A DNA stretch of 64,000 nucleotides, taken from positions 1 through 64,000 of the forward strand of contig CAZCGE010000142.1 of assembly GCA_964498125.1 (NCBI GenBank), read 5' to 3'. Under the pieces are notes generated by a model. It was given only the letters and a program-made list of their open reading frames with translations, did no database searches and was not told the DNA's origin. A program made the translations under genes and the position numbers. The DNA comes from CAMDBL01 sp964498125 (lineage in GTDB: Bacteria; Pseudomonadota; Alphaproteobacteria; Rhizobiales; Hyphomicrobiaceae). Positions within the stretch are counted from its first letter, which is position 1; every line of letters starts with the position of its first letter. Below, one piece after another: positions 27,034 to 33,855 of this stretch.

Positions 27034-27477
27034 CTACTTCTTCGGCAGCCGCTCAGTACCCTTACCCTGCTCCAGCTTGTCGAGCACGCCGCCGCGCGGG
27101 GCTTCGGGTGTCTTGGCCGGCTCGGCGGCCTTGGGCGCTTCAATGGGCGCCGCGGCGGGCGTCGCGGCCGGCGTCTGGCCCTCGGAGGATGGCGTGGCGG
27201 CCGGTGCCGGCACGGTCACACGGTCGAAGACGGAGCCACTGCTGCTGTCGCCATGGTTGGCGAGCAGCGTCAGGCCGATGCTGGTCATGAAGAAGGCCGC
27301 AGCCAGGATCGCGGTGGCGCGCGTCAGCAGGTTGGCGGTGCCGCGACCGCTCATGAAGCCGCCGCCACCACCGCCACCAATGCCGAGCGCGCCGCCTTCG
27401 GAACGCTGCAGCAGCACGACGCCGACCAGGGCGGCGGCGATCATCAGATGAACCACGAGCAGGACGGTCGTCCACAT
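27034..27477 (-). CDS. secG: Preprotein translocase subunit SecG
   Basis: SecG is the small membrane subunit of the SecYEG channel. The 147 residues contain the two-helix core MWTTVLLVVHLMIAAALVGVVLLQRSEGGALGIGGGGGGGFMSGRGTANLLTRATAILAAAFF, including the conserved QRSEGG and Gly-rich loop. A Pro/Ala-rich tail (about 85-147) follows, of the kind seen in alphaproteobacteria. The frame is open far upstream; ATG 27477 is the family start. Confidence 0.93.
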   Translation of the reverse strand: MWTTVLLVVHLMIAAALVGVVLLQRSEGGALGIGGGGGGGFMSGRGTANLLTRATAILAAAFFMTSIGLTLLANHGDSSSGSVFDRVTVPAPAATPSSEGQTPAATPAAAPIEAPKAAEPAKTPEAPRGGVLDKLEQGKGTERLPKK

Positions 27478-27726
27478 GGGCGTGTCTCGGACAGCAGGAG
27501 ATATGACGGGATCGGGCTGGCTTCTACACCAGGACGAACGGCCCCGCCAGCGGGGAATTGAACCGGCATCATGGCCGACGCCATGCAACGTCGCGACCAC
27601 ATTGGGCGGCGCGGCACAATTCGGTGGATGAACGGGCAATCCCGGCCGTCGCCGGCTTGGTGTCCGCCCTGCGACGACATAGCATGGATGAACTCGGAGA
27701 ATGCTCGTTCTTGCCCGCGGGTCGCC

Positions 27727-28222
27727 ATGCCGGATTTGACATTTTACCAATGGGCCAACGTTATCAAGGGCTACGCGCTGGCCTTTGGCGTGGCTTTCGC
27801 CGTCATGATGATCGTCCTGTGGTGGCGGCGCAGTCAGGCGGCACAGCGCGCCAGCCGCGGCGCCCAGGCCAAGCGCGTCTATGCGGACTATCTGCTGCAG
27901 GCCATGCAACATCCTGAGCTGGCCCGGCCCGGCGGACGGCGCCGATGGCCGGCGGCGCGCGCAGTATCAGTGGTTTGTCGGCTATCTGCTGACGGTTTCC
28001 GAGGAAATCCTGCTGATCGATCCGTCGCCGGCTTGGCGCGAGGTGCTGGCTCGACAGTTCGCACCGCACCGCGCCTTTCTCACCAGCCAGACGTTTCTCG
28101 ATGGGCCCTACCGTGGCCTAACCAAAGAGGTGCGGGGCCTCATCGCGGAGGCGGCGGCATCGATGGTGGCGCGAACCACCGCTGGCCCCGACGCGGCAGC
28201 GCGGGAGACGCGCCGGGCCTGA
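27727..28222 (+). pseudogene. Frameshifted small membrane protein gene
   Basis: The first half reads MPDLTFYQWANVIKGYALAFGVAFAVMMIVLWWRRSQAAQ ... YADYLLQAMQHPELARPGG, a single-helix membrane anchor then a helical region. At about 27925-27935, in a run of GGCCC/GGCGG, the sensible frame moves by one base. It continues as ADGADGRRRAQYQWFVGYLLTVSEEILLIDPSPAWREVL ... to TGA 28222. Both halves look like one conserved hypothetical protein of about 165 residues. Either the gene is broken or there is one indel error in this GC-rich run. It lies 155 nt upstream of nuoG on the same strand. Confidence 0.65.
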
Positions 28223-28377
28223 CGAGCGGCTGAGTATCGTTGCCCCCGCTCCGCACATCCCCACACCCCACATTATGTCGCCCTAGCATCCGGCCGCGCG
28301 GCATTGTAGGAAGCGTGGCGAGATTTGGGCCGCGCTCGCCAGCGGAGCGGCCCGCTACCTGTGGGCGCGGGGAAGGT

Positions 28378-30495
28378 ATGCCGAAGCAGCTGATCATCGA
28401 CGGCAAGGCGATCGAGGTCGAGGACGGCATCACGCTGCTTGCCGCCTGCGAGCAGGCGGGCGTCGAGATCCCGCGCTTCTGCTACCACGAGCGGCTGTCG
28501 ATCGCCGGCAACTGCCGCATGTGCCTGGTCGAGGTGCAGGGCATGCCGAAGCCCGCCGCCTCCTGCGCCATGGGCGTCAACGATCTGCCGCCGAACCGGG
28601 ATGGCACGCCCAAGCAGATCATGACCCGCACGCCGATGGTGAAGAAGGCGCGCGAAGGCGTCATGGAATTCCTGCTCATCAATCATCCGCTCGACTGCCC
28701 GATCTGCGACCAGGGCGGCGAGTGCGATCTGCAGGACCAGGCGATGGCCTACGGCCGAGGCGGGGCGCGCTACGACGAGAACAAGCGCGCGGTGGAGGAG
28801 AAGAACCTCGGTCCGCTGATCAAGACCATGATGACGCGCTGCATCCAGTGTACGCGCTGCGTGCGCTACATGACCGAGATCGCCGGTGTCGAGGAGCTGG
28901 GCGCCATCGGCCGCGGCGAGGACATGGAGATCACCACCTACCTCGAGCAGGGCATGCTGTCGGAGATGTCGGCCAACGTTGTCGATATCTGCCCGGTCGG
29001 CGCGCTGACGCACCGGCCGTGGGCGCACAACGCGCGGCCCTGGGAGCTGAAGAAAACCGAATCGATCGACGTCATGGACGCGGTCGGCTCGGCGATCCGC
29101 GTCGACACGCGCGGCCGCGAGGTGATGCGCATCTTGCCGCGCACCAACGAGGCGGTGAACGAGGAGTGGATCTCCGACAAGACGCGGCACGTCTGCGATG
29201 GACTGAGGACGCAGCGGCTCGACCAACCCTATGTGCGCCGCGATGGCCGCTTGGCGCCGGTCAGCTGGGACGAGGCGCTTGGCGTTGTGGCGGAACGACT
29301 AAAAAGCGCCCGGCCCGAGAGCATCGGCGCCATTGCCGGCGATCTGGCGGGCGCCGAGGAGATGTTCGCCCTCAAGGCGTTGCTCGGCGGCCTTGGCGTC
29401 GCCAGCCTGGATTGCCGCCAGGATGGCGCCAAGCTCGATCCGAGCCTGGGACGCGCCGGCTATCTGTTCAATACGACGATCGAGGGCCTGGAGCAGGCCG
29501 ATGCCATTCTCATCGTCGGCTCGAATCCGCGCATCGAGGCCCCGATCCTCAACGCGCGTATCCGCAAGCGCTGGCGCCAGGGCGGCGTCACCATCGGCCA
29601 TATCGGCGAGAAAGCCGACCTCGGCTATGGGAATGACTCTTTGGGTGCGGGGCCGCACATCCTGACCGAGGTGGCCGAGGGCCGCCACATGTTCGCGGGC
29701 GTGCTCAAGCAGGCCAAGCGGCCGGTGGTCATCGTCGGCATGGGGGCACTGACGCGCACCGACGGCGCCGCCATCCTGGCACTGGCGGCGCGCGTGGCGC
29801 AGGCCGCCATGGAGGGGGCCGATATGGGCTGGCAGGCGCTCAACGTTCTGCAATCGGCCGCGTCGCGAGTCGCTGGCCTCGACCTCGGCTTTGTGCCCTC
29901 CAACACCGGTCGTGATGTCGCGGGCATGCTGGCAGCCGCAGGCCAGGGCCAGCTCGACGTGCTGTACCTGCTCGGCGCCGATGAATGCGACCTGAGCCGA
30001 CTCGGCAAGACGTTTGTCGTCTACCAGGGCACGCATGGCGATGCCGGCGCACATCGGGCCGATGTCATCCTGCCGGGCGCGGCCTACACCGAGAAGAGCG
30101 CTACCTATTTGAATACCGAGGGCCGGGCGCAGATGACGCAGCGCGCCGGCTTCCCGCCGGGTGATGCCAAGGAGGACTGGGCCATCATCCGCGCGCTGTC
30201 GGCCAAGGTCGGCACGACGCTGGCGTTCGACACGCTGTGGGCACTGCGGGCCGCGATGTACAAGGTGGCGCCGCATTTCGCCCGGCTCGACGACGTCACA
30301 GTGGCGGCATCGGCAGGCGCCACGCTCGAGGCGATCGCGGCCCGTGGTGGCGTGGCCGGCAGCGAACCGTTTGGCACGGCCATCAACGACTTCTACCTGA
30401 CCAATCCAATTGCGCGGGCCTCTGCCGTGATGGCCGAGCTCAGCGCGCTGAAGAAAAACGCCGCGGGGGCGAGCAGCCTCCGCGCTGCTGAATAG
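28378..30495 (+). CDS. nuoG: NADH-quinone oxidoreductase subunit G
   Basis: NuoG is the large iron-sulfur subunit of the complex I NADH-oxidising arm. The 705 residues begin MPKQLIIDGKAIEVEDGITLLAACEQAG. An N-terminal [2Fe-2S] ferredoxin domain has CYHERLSIAGNCRMCLVEV and SCAMGV. The His-ligated [4Fe-4S] site follows (HPLDCPICDQGGECDLQDQ), then a further [4Fe-4S] motif (TRCIQCTRCVRYMTEIAG). The rest is a molybdopterin-oxidoreductase-like domain (about 215-690). GGAAGG precedes ATG 28378. It opens the nuoG-N run; nuoA-F are not upstream here. Confidence 0.97.
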   Translation: MPKQLIIDGKAIEVEDGITLLAACEQAGVEIPRFCYHERLSIAGNCRMCLVEVQGMPKPAASCAMGVNDLPPNRDGTPKQIMTRTPMVKKAREGVMEFLLINHPLDCPICDQGGECDLQDQAMAYGRGGARYDENKRAVEEKNLGPLIKTMMTRCIQCTRCVRYMTEIAGVEELGAIGRGEDMEITTYLEQGMLSEMSANVVDICPVGALTHRPWAHNARPWELKKTESIDVMDAVGSAIRVDTRGREVMRILPRTNEAVNEEWISDKTRHVCDGLRTQRLDQPYVRRDGRLAPVSWDEALGVVAERLKSARPESIGAIAGDLAGAEEMFALKALLGGLGVASLDCRQDGAKLDPSLGRAGYLFNTTIEGLEQADAILIVGSNPRIEAPILNARIRKRWRQGGVTIGHIGEKADLGYGNDSLGAGPHILTEVAEGRHMFAGVLKQAKRPVVIVGMGALTRTDGAAILALAARVAQAAMEGADMGWQALNVLQSAASRVAGLDLGFVPSNTGRDVAGMLAAAGQGQLDVLYLLGADECDLSRLGKTFVVYQGTHGDAGAHRADVILPGAAYTEKSATYLNTEGRAQMTQRAGFPPGDAKEDWAIIRALSAKVGTTLAFDTLWALRAAMYKVAPHFARLDDVTVAASAGATLEAIAARGGVAGSEPFGTAINDFYLTNPIARASAVMAELSALKKNAAGASSLRAAE

Positions 30496-30512
30496 AGAAG
30501 CGGACCGGCGCG

Positions 30513-31592
30513 ATGGATGACTGGATCGTCTGGGGCTTGAAGGTGTGGGCGGACTATGGCTGGCCGCTGGCCATCATGGTCATCCAGAGCCTGGTCATGC
30601 TTGTCAGCGTGCTGGTGATCTTGGCCTTTCTGCTGCTGGCCGATCGCAAAATCTGGGCGGCGGTGCAGATGCGGCGCGGTCCCAACGTCGTCGGCCCCTT
30701 CGGCCTGCTGCAATCCTTCGCCGACCTGCTGAAGTTCGTGCTGAAGGAGCCGTTGATCCCGGCCGGCGCCGACAAGGTCGTGTTCCTCTTGGCGCCGCTG
30801 GCGACGGCGACCTGCGCGCTGGCCGCCTGGGCGGTCATCCCGGTGTCCGAGGACGGCTGGGGCAAGTGGGTGATCTCCGACCTGAACGTCGGCATCCTCT
30901 ACCTGCTCGCCATCTCCTCGCTCGGCGTCTACGGCATCATCATGGGCGGTTGGGCGTCGAACTCGAAGTACCCGTTCATGGGCGCGCTGCGCTCGGCGGC
31001 GCAGATGGTGTCCTATGAGGTGTCGATCGGTTTCGTCATTATCACGGTCTTGCTGTGCGCTGGCTCGCTCAACATGACCGACATCGTCAACGCGCAGAAG
31101 TCCGGGCTCGGCCAAAGCGTCGGTCTGCCGGCCTCCGCACTCGACTGGTACTGGCTGCCGCTGTTTCCGATGTTCGTCGTCTTCTTCATCTCGGCCTTGG
31201 CGGAAACCAACCGGCCGCCGTTCGACCTGCCGGAAGCCGAGTCGGAGCTGGTGGCGGGGTTCATGGTCGAGTACTCGTCGACGCCTTACCTGCTGTTCAT
31301 GCTCGGCGAGTACGTCGCCATCTGCACGATGTGCGCGCTGACGACGATCCTGTTCCTGGGCGGCTGGCTGCCGCCGGTCGACGTGGCGCCGTTCAACTGG
31401 GTGCCGGGCGTGTTCTGGTTCCTGGGCAAACTCTGCTTCGTGTTCTTCATGTTCGCCATGGTCAAGGCGATCGTGCCGCGCTACCGCTACGACCAGCTGA
31501 TGCGGCTCGGCTGGAAGGTGTTCCTGCCGCTGTCGCTGGCGATGGTGGTGCTGGTGGCCGGCGTGCTGCAGTACGGCAATCTGGCGCGATAA
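30513..31592 (+). CDS. nuoH: NADH-quinone oxidoreductase subunit H
   Basis: NuoH is the membrane subunit that shapes the quinone site at the junction of the two complex I arms. The 359 residues hold eight or nine helices and the signatures LLADRKIWAAVQMRRGPNVVGPFGLLQSFADLLK, FFISALAETNRPPFDLPEAESELVAGFMVEYSS and RYRYDQLMRLGWKVFLPLSL. It starts 17 nt after nuoG. Confidence 0.97.
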   Translation: MDDWIVWGLKVWADYGWPLAIMVIQSLVMLVSVLVILAFLLLADRKIWAAVQMRRGPNVVGPFGLLQSFADLLKFVLKEPLIPAGADKVVFLLAPLATATCALAAWAVIPVSEDGWGKWVISDLNVGILYLLAISSLGVYGIIMGGWASNSKYPFMGALRSAAQMVSYEVSIGFVIITVLLCAGSLNMTDIVNAQKSGLGQSVGLPASALDWYWLPLFPMFVVFFISALAETNRPPFDLPEAESELVAGFMVEYSSTPYLLFMLGEYVAICTMCALTTILFLGGWLPPVDVAPFNWVPGVFWFLGKLCFVFFMFAMVKAIVPRYRYDQLMRLGWKVFLPLSLAMVVLVAGVLQYGNLAR

Positions 31593-31610
31593 CCGATCGA
31601 GGATGGTGAA

Positions 31611-32099
31611 ATGGCAGTCGGCCAGGCGATCAAATCCCTCTTCCTCGCGGAGTTCGTCGCCGCGTTCTTCATGTCGATGCGGTATTTCTTCGCCAAGAAG
31701 AAAACGCTGAACTATCCGTTCGAGAAGGGCCCGCTATCGCCCCGCTTCCGCGGCGAGCATGCGCTGCGCCGCTATCCCAACGGCGAGGAGCGGTGCATCG
31801 CCTGCAAGCTGTGCGAGGCGATCTGCCCGGCGCAGGCGATCACCATCGAGGCCGGCCCGCGCCGCAACGACGGCACGCGGCGCACGACGCGCTACGACAT
31901 CGACATGGTGAAATGCATCTATTGCGGGTTGTGCCAGGAGGCTTGCCCGGTCGATGCCATCGTCGAAGGTCCGAACTTCGAGTTCGCCACCGAGACGCGC
32001 GAGGAACTCTACTACGACAAGGAACGCCTGCTCGCCAACGGCGACCGCTGGGAGCGCGAGATCGCCAAGAACCTCGAACTCGACGCGAGGTACAGGTGA
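31611..32099 (+). CDS. nuoI: NADH-quinone oxidoreductase subunit I
   Basis: NuoI carries the two [4Fe-4S] clusters that pass electrons toward quinone. The 162 residues contain two CxxCxxCxxxCP motifs (CIACKLCEAICPAQAITI and CIYCGLCQEACPVDAIVEG). The N-terminal amphipathic region is SLFLAEFVAAFFMSMRYFFAKKKTLNYPFEKGPLSPRFRGEHALRRY. It is complete and 18 nt after nuoH. Confidence 0.97.
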   Translation: MAVGQAIKSLFLAEFVAAFFMSMRYFFAKKKTLNYPFEKGPLSPRFRGEHALRRYPNGEERCIACKLCEAICPAQAITIEAGPRRNDGTRRTTRYDIDMVKCIYCGLCQEACPVDAIVEGPNFEFATETREELYYDKERLLANGDRWEREIAKNLELDARYR

Positions 32100-32103
32100 G
32101 CCG

Positions 32104-32748
32104 ATGACAGCCCTCTTCTTCTACCTCTTCGCCACACTGTGCATCGCCTCGGCCGTCATGGTCATCGTGGCGCGCAATCCGGTGCATGCGGTGTTGTTCC
32201 TGATCCTGGCGTTCTTCAATGCGGCGGGGCTGTTCGTGCTGCTCGGCGCCGAGTTCCTGGCGATGCTGCTGATCATCGTCTACGTCGGCGCCGTCGCCGT
32301 GCTGTTCCTGTTCGTCGTCATGATGCTCGACGTCGATTTCGCCGAGCTGCGCGCCGGCTTCATCACCAACGCGCCGCTGGGGCTGATCATCGGCGGCGTG
32401 GTGCTGGCCGAGCTGATCCTGGTGGTCGGCGCGCGGGCTTTGAATACGGGGCTGGGCGGCAAACTCGGCGCACCGATGCTGGCGCCGGCCGTGGCCGACA
32501 ACACCGAGGCGCTGGGGCGACTGATTTACACGAAGTACGTCTACTTCTTCCAGGGCGCCGGCCTGATCCTGCTGGTTGCGATGATCGGCGCCATCGTCCT
32601 CACCCTGCGCCACAAGCAGGGCGTGCGGCGGCAATCGATCGCGGCGCAGGTTGCGCGCGGGCCCAAGACGGCGATGGAGATCGTCAAGGTCGCGAGCGGC
32701 GGTTACACAATTCCGGAGAAGAAGCCGCAGCCGGTGGCGGGGGAGTGA
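32104..32748 (+). CDS. nuoJ: NADH-quinone oxidoreductase subunit J
   Basis: NuoJ is a membrane subunit next to NuoH/NuoK with the helix that coordinates coupling. The 214 residues have five helices, with AFFNAAGLFVLLGAEFLAMLLIIVYVGAVAVLFLFVVMMLDVDF as the diagnostic stretch (conserved Glu and the pi-bulge helix region). The frame is open upstream, but ATG 32104 lies 4 nt after the nuoI stop and starts the conserved part. Unusually, 208 nt of repeats follow before nuoK. Confidence 0.95.
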   Translation: MTALFFYLFATLCIASAVMVIVARNPVHAVLFLILAFFNAAGLFVLLGAEFLAMLLIIVYVGAVAVLFLFVVMMLDVDFAELRAGFITNAPLGLIIGGVVLAELILVVGARALNTGLGGKLGAPMLAPAVADNTEALGRLIYTKYVYFFQGAGLILLVAMIGAIVLTLRHKQGVRRQSIAAQVARGPKTAMEIVKVASGGYTIPEKKPQPVAGE

Positions 32749-32768
32749 TGGCATCCATTGATCAGTCC

Positions 32769-32936
32769 GTAGGTTGGGTTAGGCCGCCCCTCGGCGCGGC
32801 ACAGTCTCGCCGCGGGCGCGCGGCCGTAACCCAACGCGTTGGCGGCAATCCTACGGGCACGAATCGTTGGGTTACAGGCGGGAGCGACGGTCGTGCCGTG
32901 ACCGGCAACATCGGGGCCGCGCCTAACCCAACCTAC
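32769..32936. repeat. GTAGGTTGGGTTAGGC inverted-repeat module within the nuo operon
   Basis: GTAGGTTGGGTTAGGC (32769-32784) and GCCTAACCCAACCTAC (32921-32936) are exact complements. Inside, GTAACCCAACG (32826-32836) and CGTTGGGTTAC (32865-32875) form a second nested pair. The whole 168-nt element lies between nuoJ and nuoK, which are usually almost contiguous. It shares its core with 24576-24751. Confidence 0.9.
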
Positions 32937-32956
32937 GGCGCGGCAGGAGGCACCCC

Positions 32957-33265
32957 ATGACCATCGGCCTCGGCCACTATCTGACCGTCGCGGCGTGCCT
33001 GTTCACGCTCGGCATTCTCGGCATCTTCCTCAATCGCAAGAACGTCATCGTCATCCTGATGTCGGTCGAGCTGATGCTGCTGGCGGTCAACATCAACCTG
33101 GTGGCGTTCTCCGCTCACCTTGGCGATCTCGTCGGCCAGGTGTTCGCGCTGTTCGTGCTGACGGTGGCCGCCGGCGAGGCCGCGATCGGGCTCGCGATTG
33201 TGGTGGTTTATTTCCGAAACCGGGGATCCATCGCTGTCGAAGACATCAACATGATGAAGGGGTGA
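32957..33265 (+). CDS. nuoK: NADH-quinone oxidoreductase subunit K
   Basis: NuoK is a three-helix proton-channel subunit of complex I. The 102 residues match the family throughout (GLGHYLTVAACLFTLGILGIFLNRKNVIVILMSVELMLLAVNINLVAF, with the key membrane Glu in SVELMLL, and AAGEAAIGLAIVVVYFRNRGSIAVEDINMMKG). It ends 33 nt before the four-helix-bundle gene. Confidence 0.96.
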   Translation: MTIGLGHYLTVAACLFTLGILGIFLNRKNVIVILMSVELMLLAVNINLVAFSAHLGDLVGQVFALFVLTVAAGEAAIGLAIVVVYFRNRGSIAVEDINMMKG

Positions 33266-33297
33266 AGTGGGGAGTGGGGAGTAGGGAATAGTAGGAA
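33264..33297. repeat. GGGAGTAGGGA repeat, left flank of the inserted gene
   Basis: A purine-rich stretch after the nuoK stop contains GGGAGTAGGGA (33277-33287), which pairs with copies at 33782-33813. A similar stretch follows another stop codon at 41900-41923. Confidence 0.7.
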
Positions 33298-33298
33298 A

Positions 33299-33694
33299 AT
33301 GCGCATGGAACCGAGTGGGACTTCAATTCGGTCGTATCGCGACCTTGTGGTCTGGCAACAGGCCATGGAGCTGGCGGCGATGTGTTACGTGAAGACCCGA
33401 TTGTTCCCGCGCTCCGAGATCTATGGAATGACATCGCAGATCCGACGCGCTGCTGCGTCAGTCCCTGCAAATATTGCCGAGGGCAACGGGCGCGAGAACA
33501 CAGGGTCTTACATCCAGTTTCTGCGAGTCTCGCAGGGCTCACTGAAGGAACTCGAGACGCACCTGCTGTTGTCGAACACGGTCGAGCTTCTGTCCAAGGT
33601 CGACTGCGAGGAGTTGCTCGAAAGGTGCGAGAGGGTTGGCAAGCTACTGCGATCGCTGATCAGGGCGTTGCAGCAGAAAGAGGCGGCGAAGTAA
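33299..33694 (+). CDS. Four-helix bundle protein (23S rRNA intervening-sequence protein family)
   Basis: A 131-residue helical protein matching the four-helix-bundle/S23 family first found in intervening sequences of 23S rRNA and common as stand-alone genes. The signature is SYRDLVVWQQAMELAAMCYVKTRLFPRSEIYGMTSQIRRAAASVPANIAEGNGRENTGSYIQFLRVSQGSLKELETHLLLS. Its function is unknown, though conserved surfaces suggest a binding role. Here it stands between nuoK and nuoL in the same orientation, bracketed by inverted GGGAGTAGGGA/TCCCTACTCCC repeats and AT-richer than the nuo genes. The setting indicates insertion of a small gene cassette. Confidence 0.9.
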   Translation: MRMEPSGTSIRSYRDLVVWQQAMELAAMCYVKTRLFPRSEIYGMTSQIRRAAASVPANIAEGNGRENTGSYIQFLRVSQGSLKELETHLLLSNTVELLSKVDCEELLERCERVGKLLRSLIRALQQKEAAK

Positions 33695-33781
33695 TCGGGA
33701 CGTCTGGCGATGTCGATTGTTCGGTTCACTAGGTCGGGTGTCATGCAGATAGGTCGAAATCAGAAGATGCGCACGAAACAC

Positions 33782-33815
33782 CCTACTCCCTACTCCCTAC
33801 TCCCTACTCCCCCCT
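33782..33815. repeat. Tandem TACTCCC repeat, right flank of the inserted gene
   Basis: Four near-perfect tandem CTACTCC units follow the four-helix-bundle gene. TCCCTACTCCC (33787-33797) is the exact complement of the left-flank GGGAGTAGGGA. NuoL begins 40 nt later. Confidence 0.8.
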
Positions 33816-33855
33816 GCCCTGGTCATTCCAATTCGACCCAGCAGGTCCAGCCCTC

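Noticed and set aside
27505..27560. A tRNA-like stretch on minus with GGTTCAATTCCCCGC
   Set aside because: The apparent T-arm stem does not pair and no acceptor or anticodon arm can be drawn.
33782..33815. Tandem TACTCCC units as a possible CRISPR array
   Set aside because: The units are 7 bp, directly tandem without spacers, and no cas genes are near.
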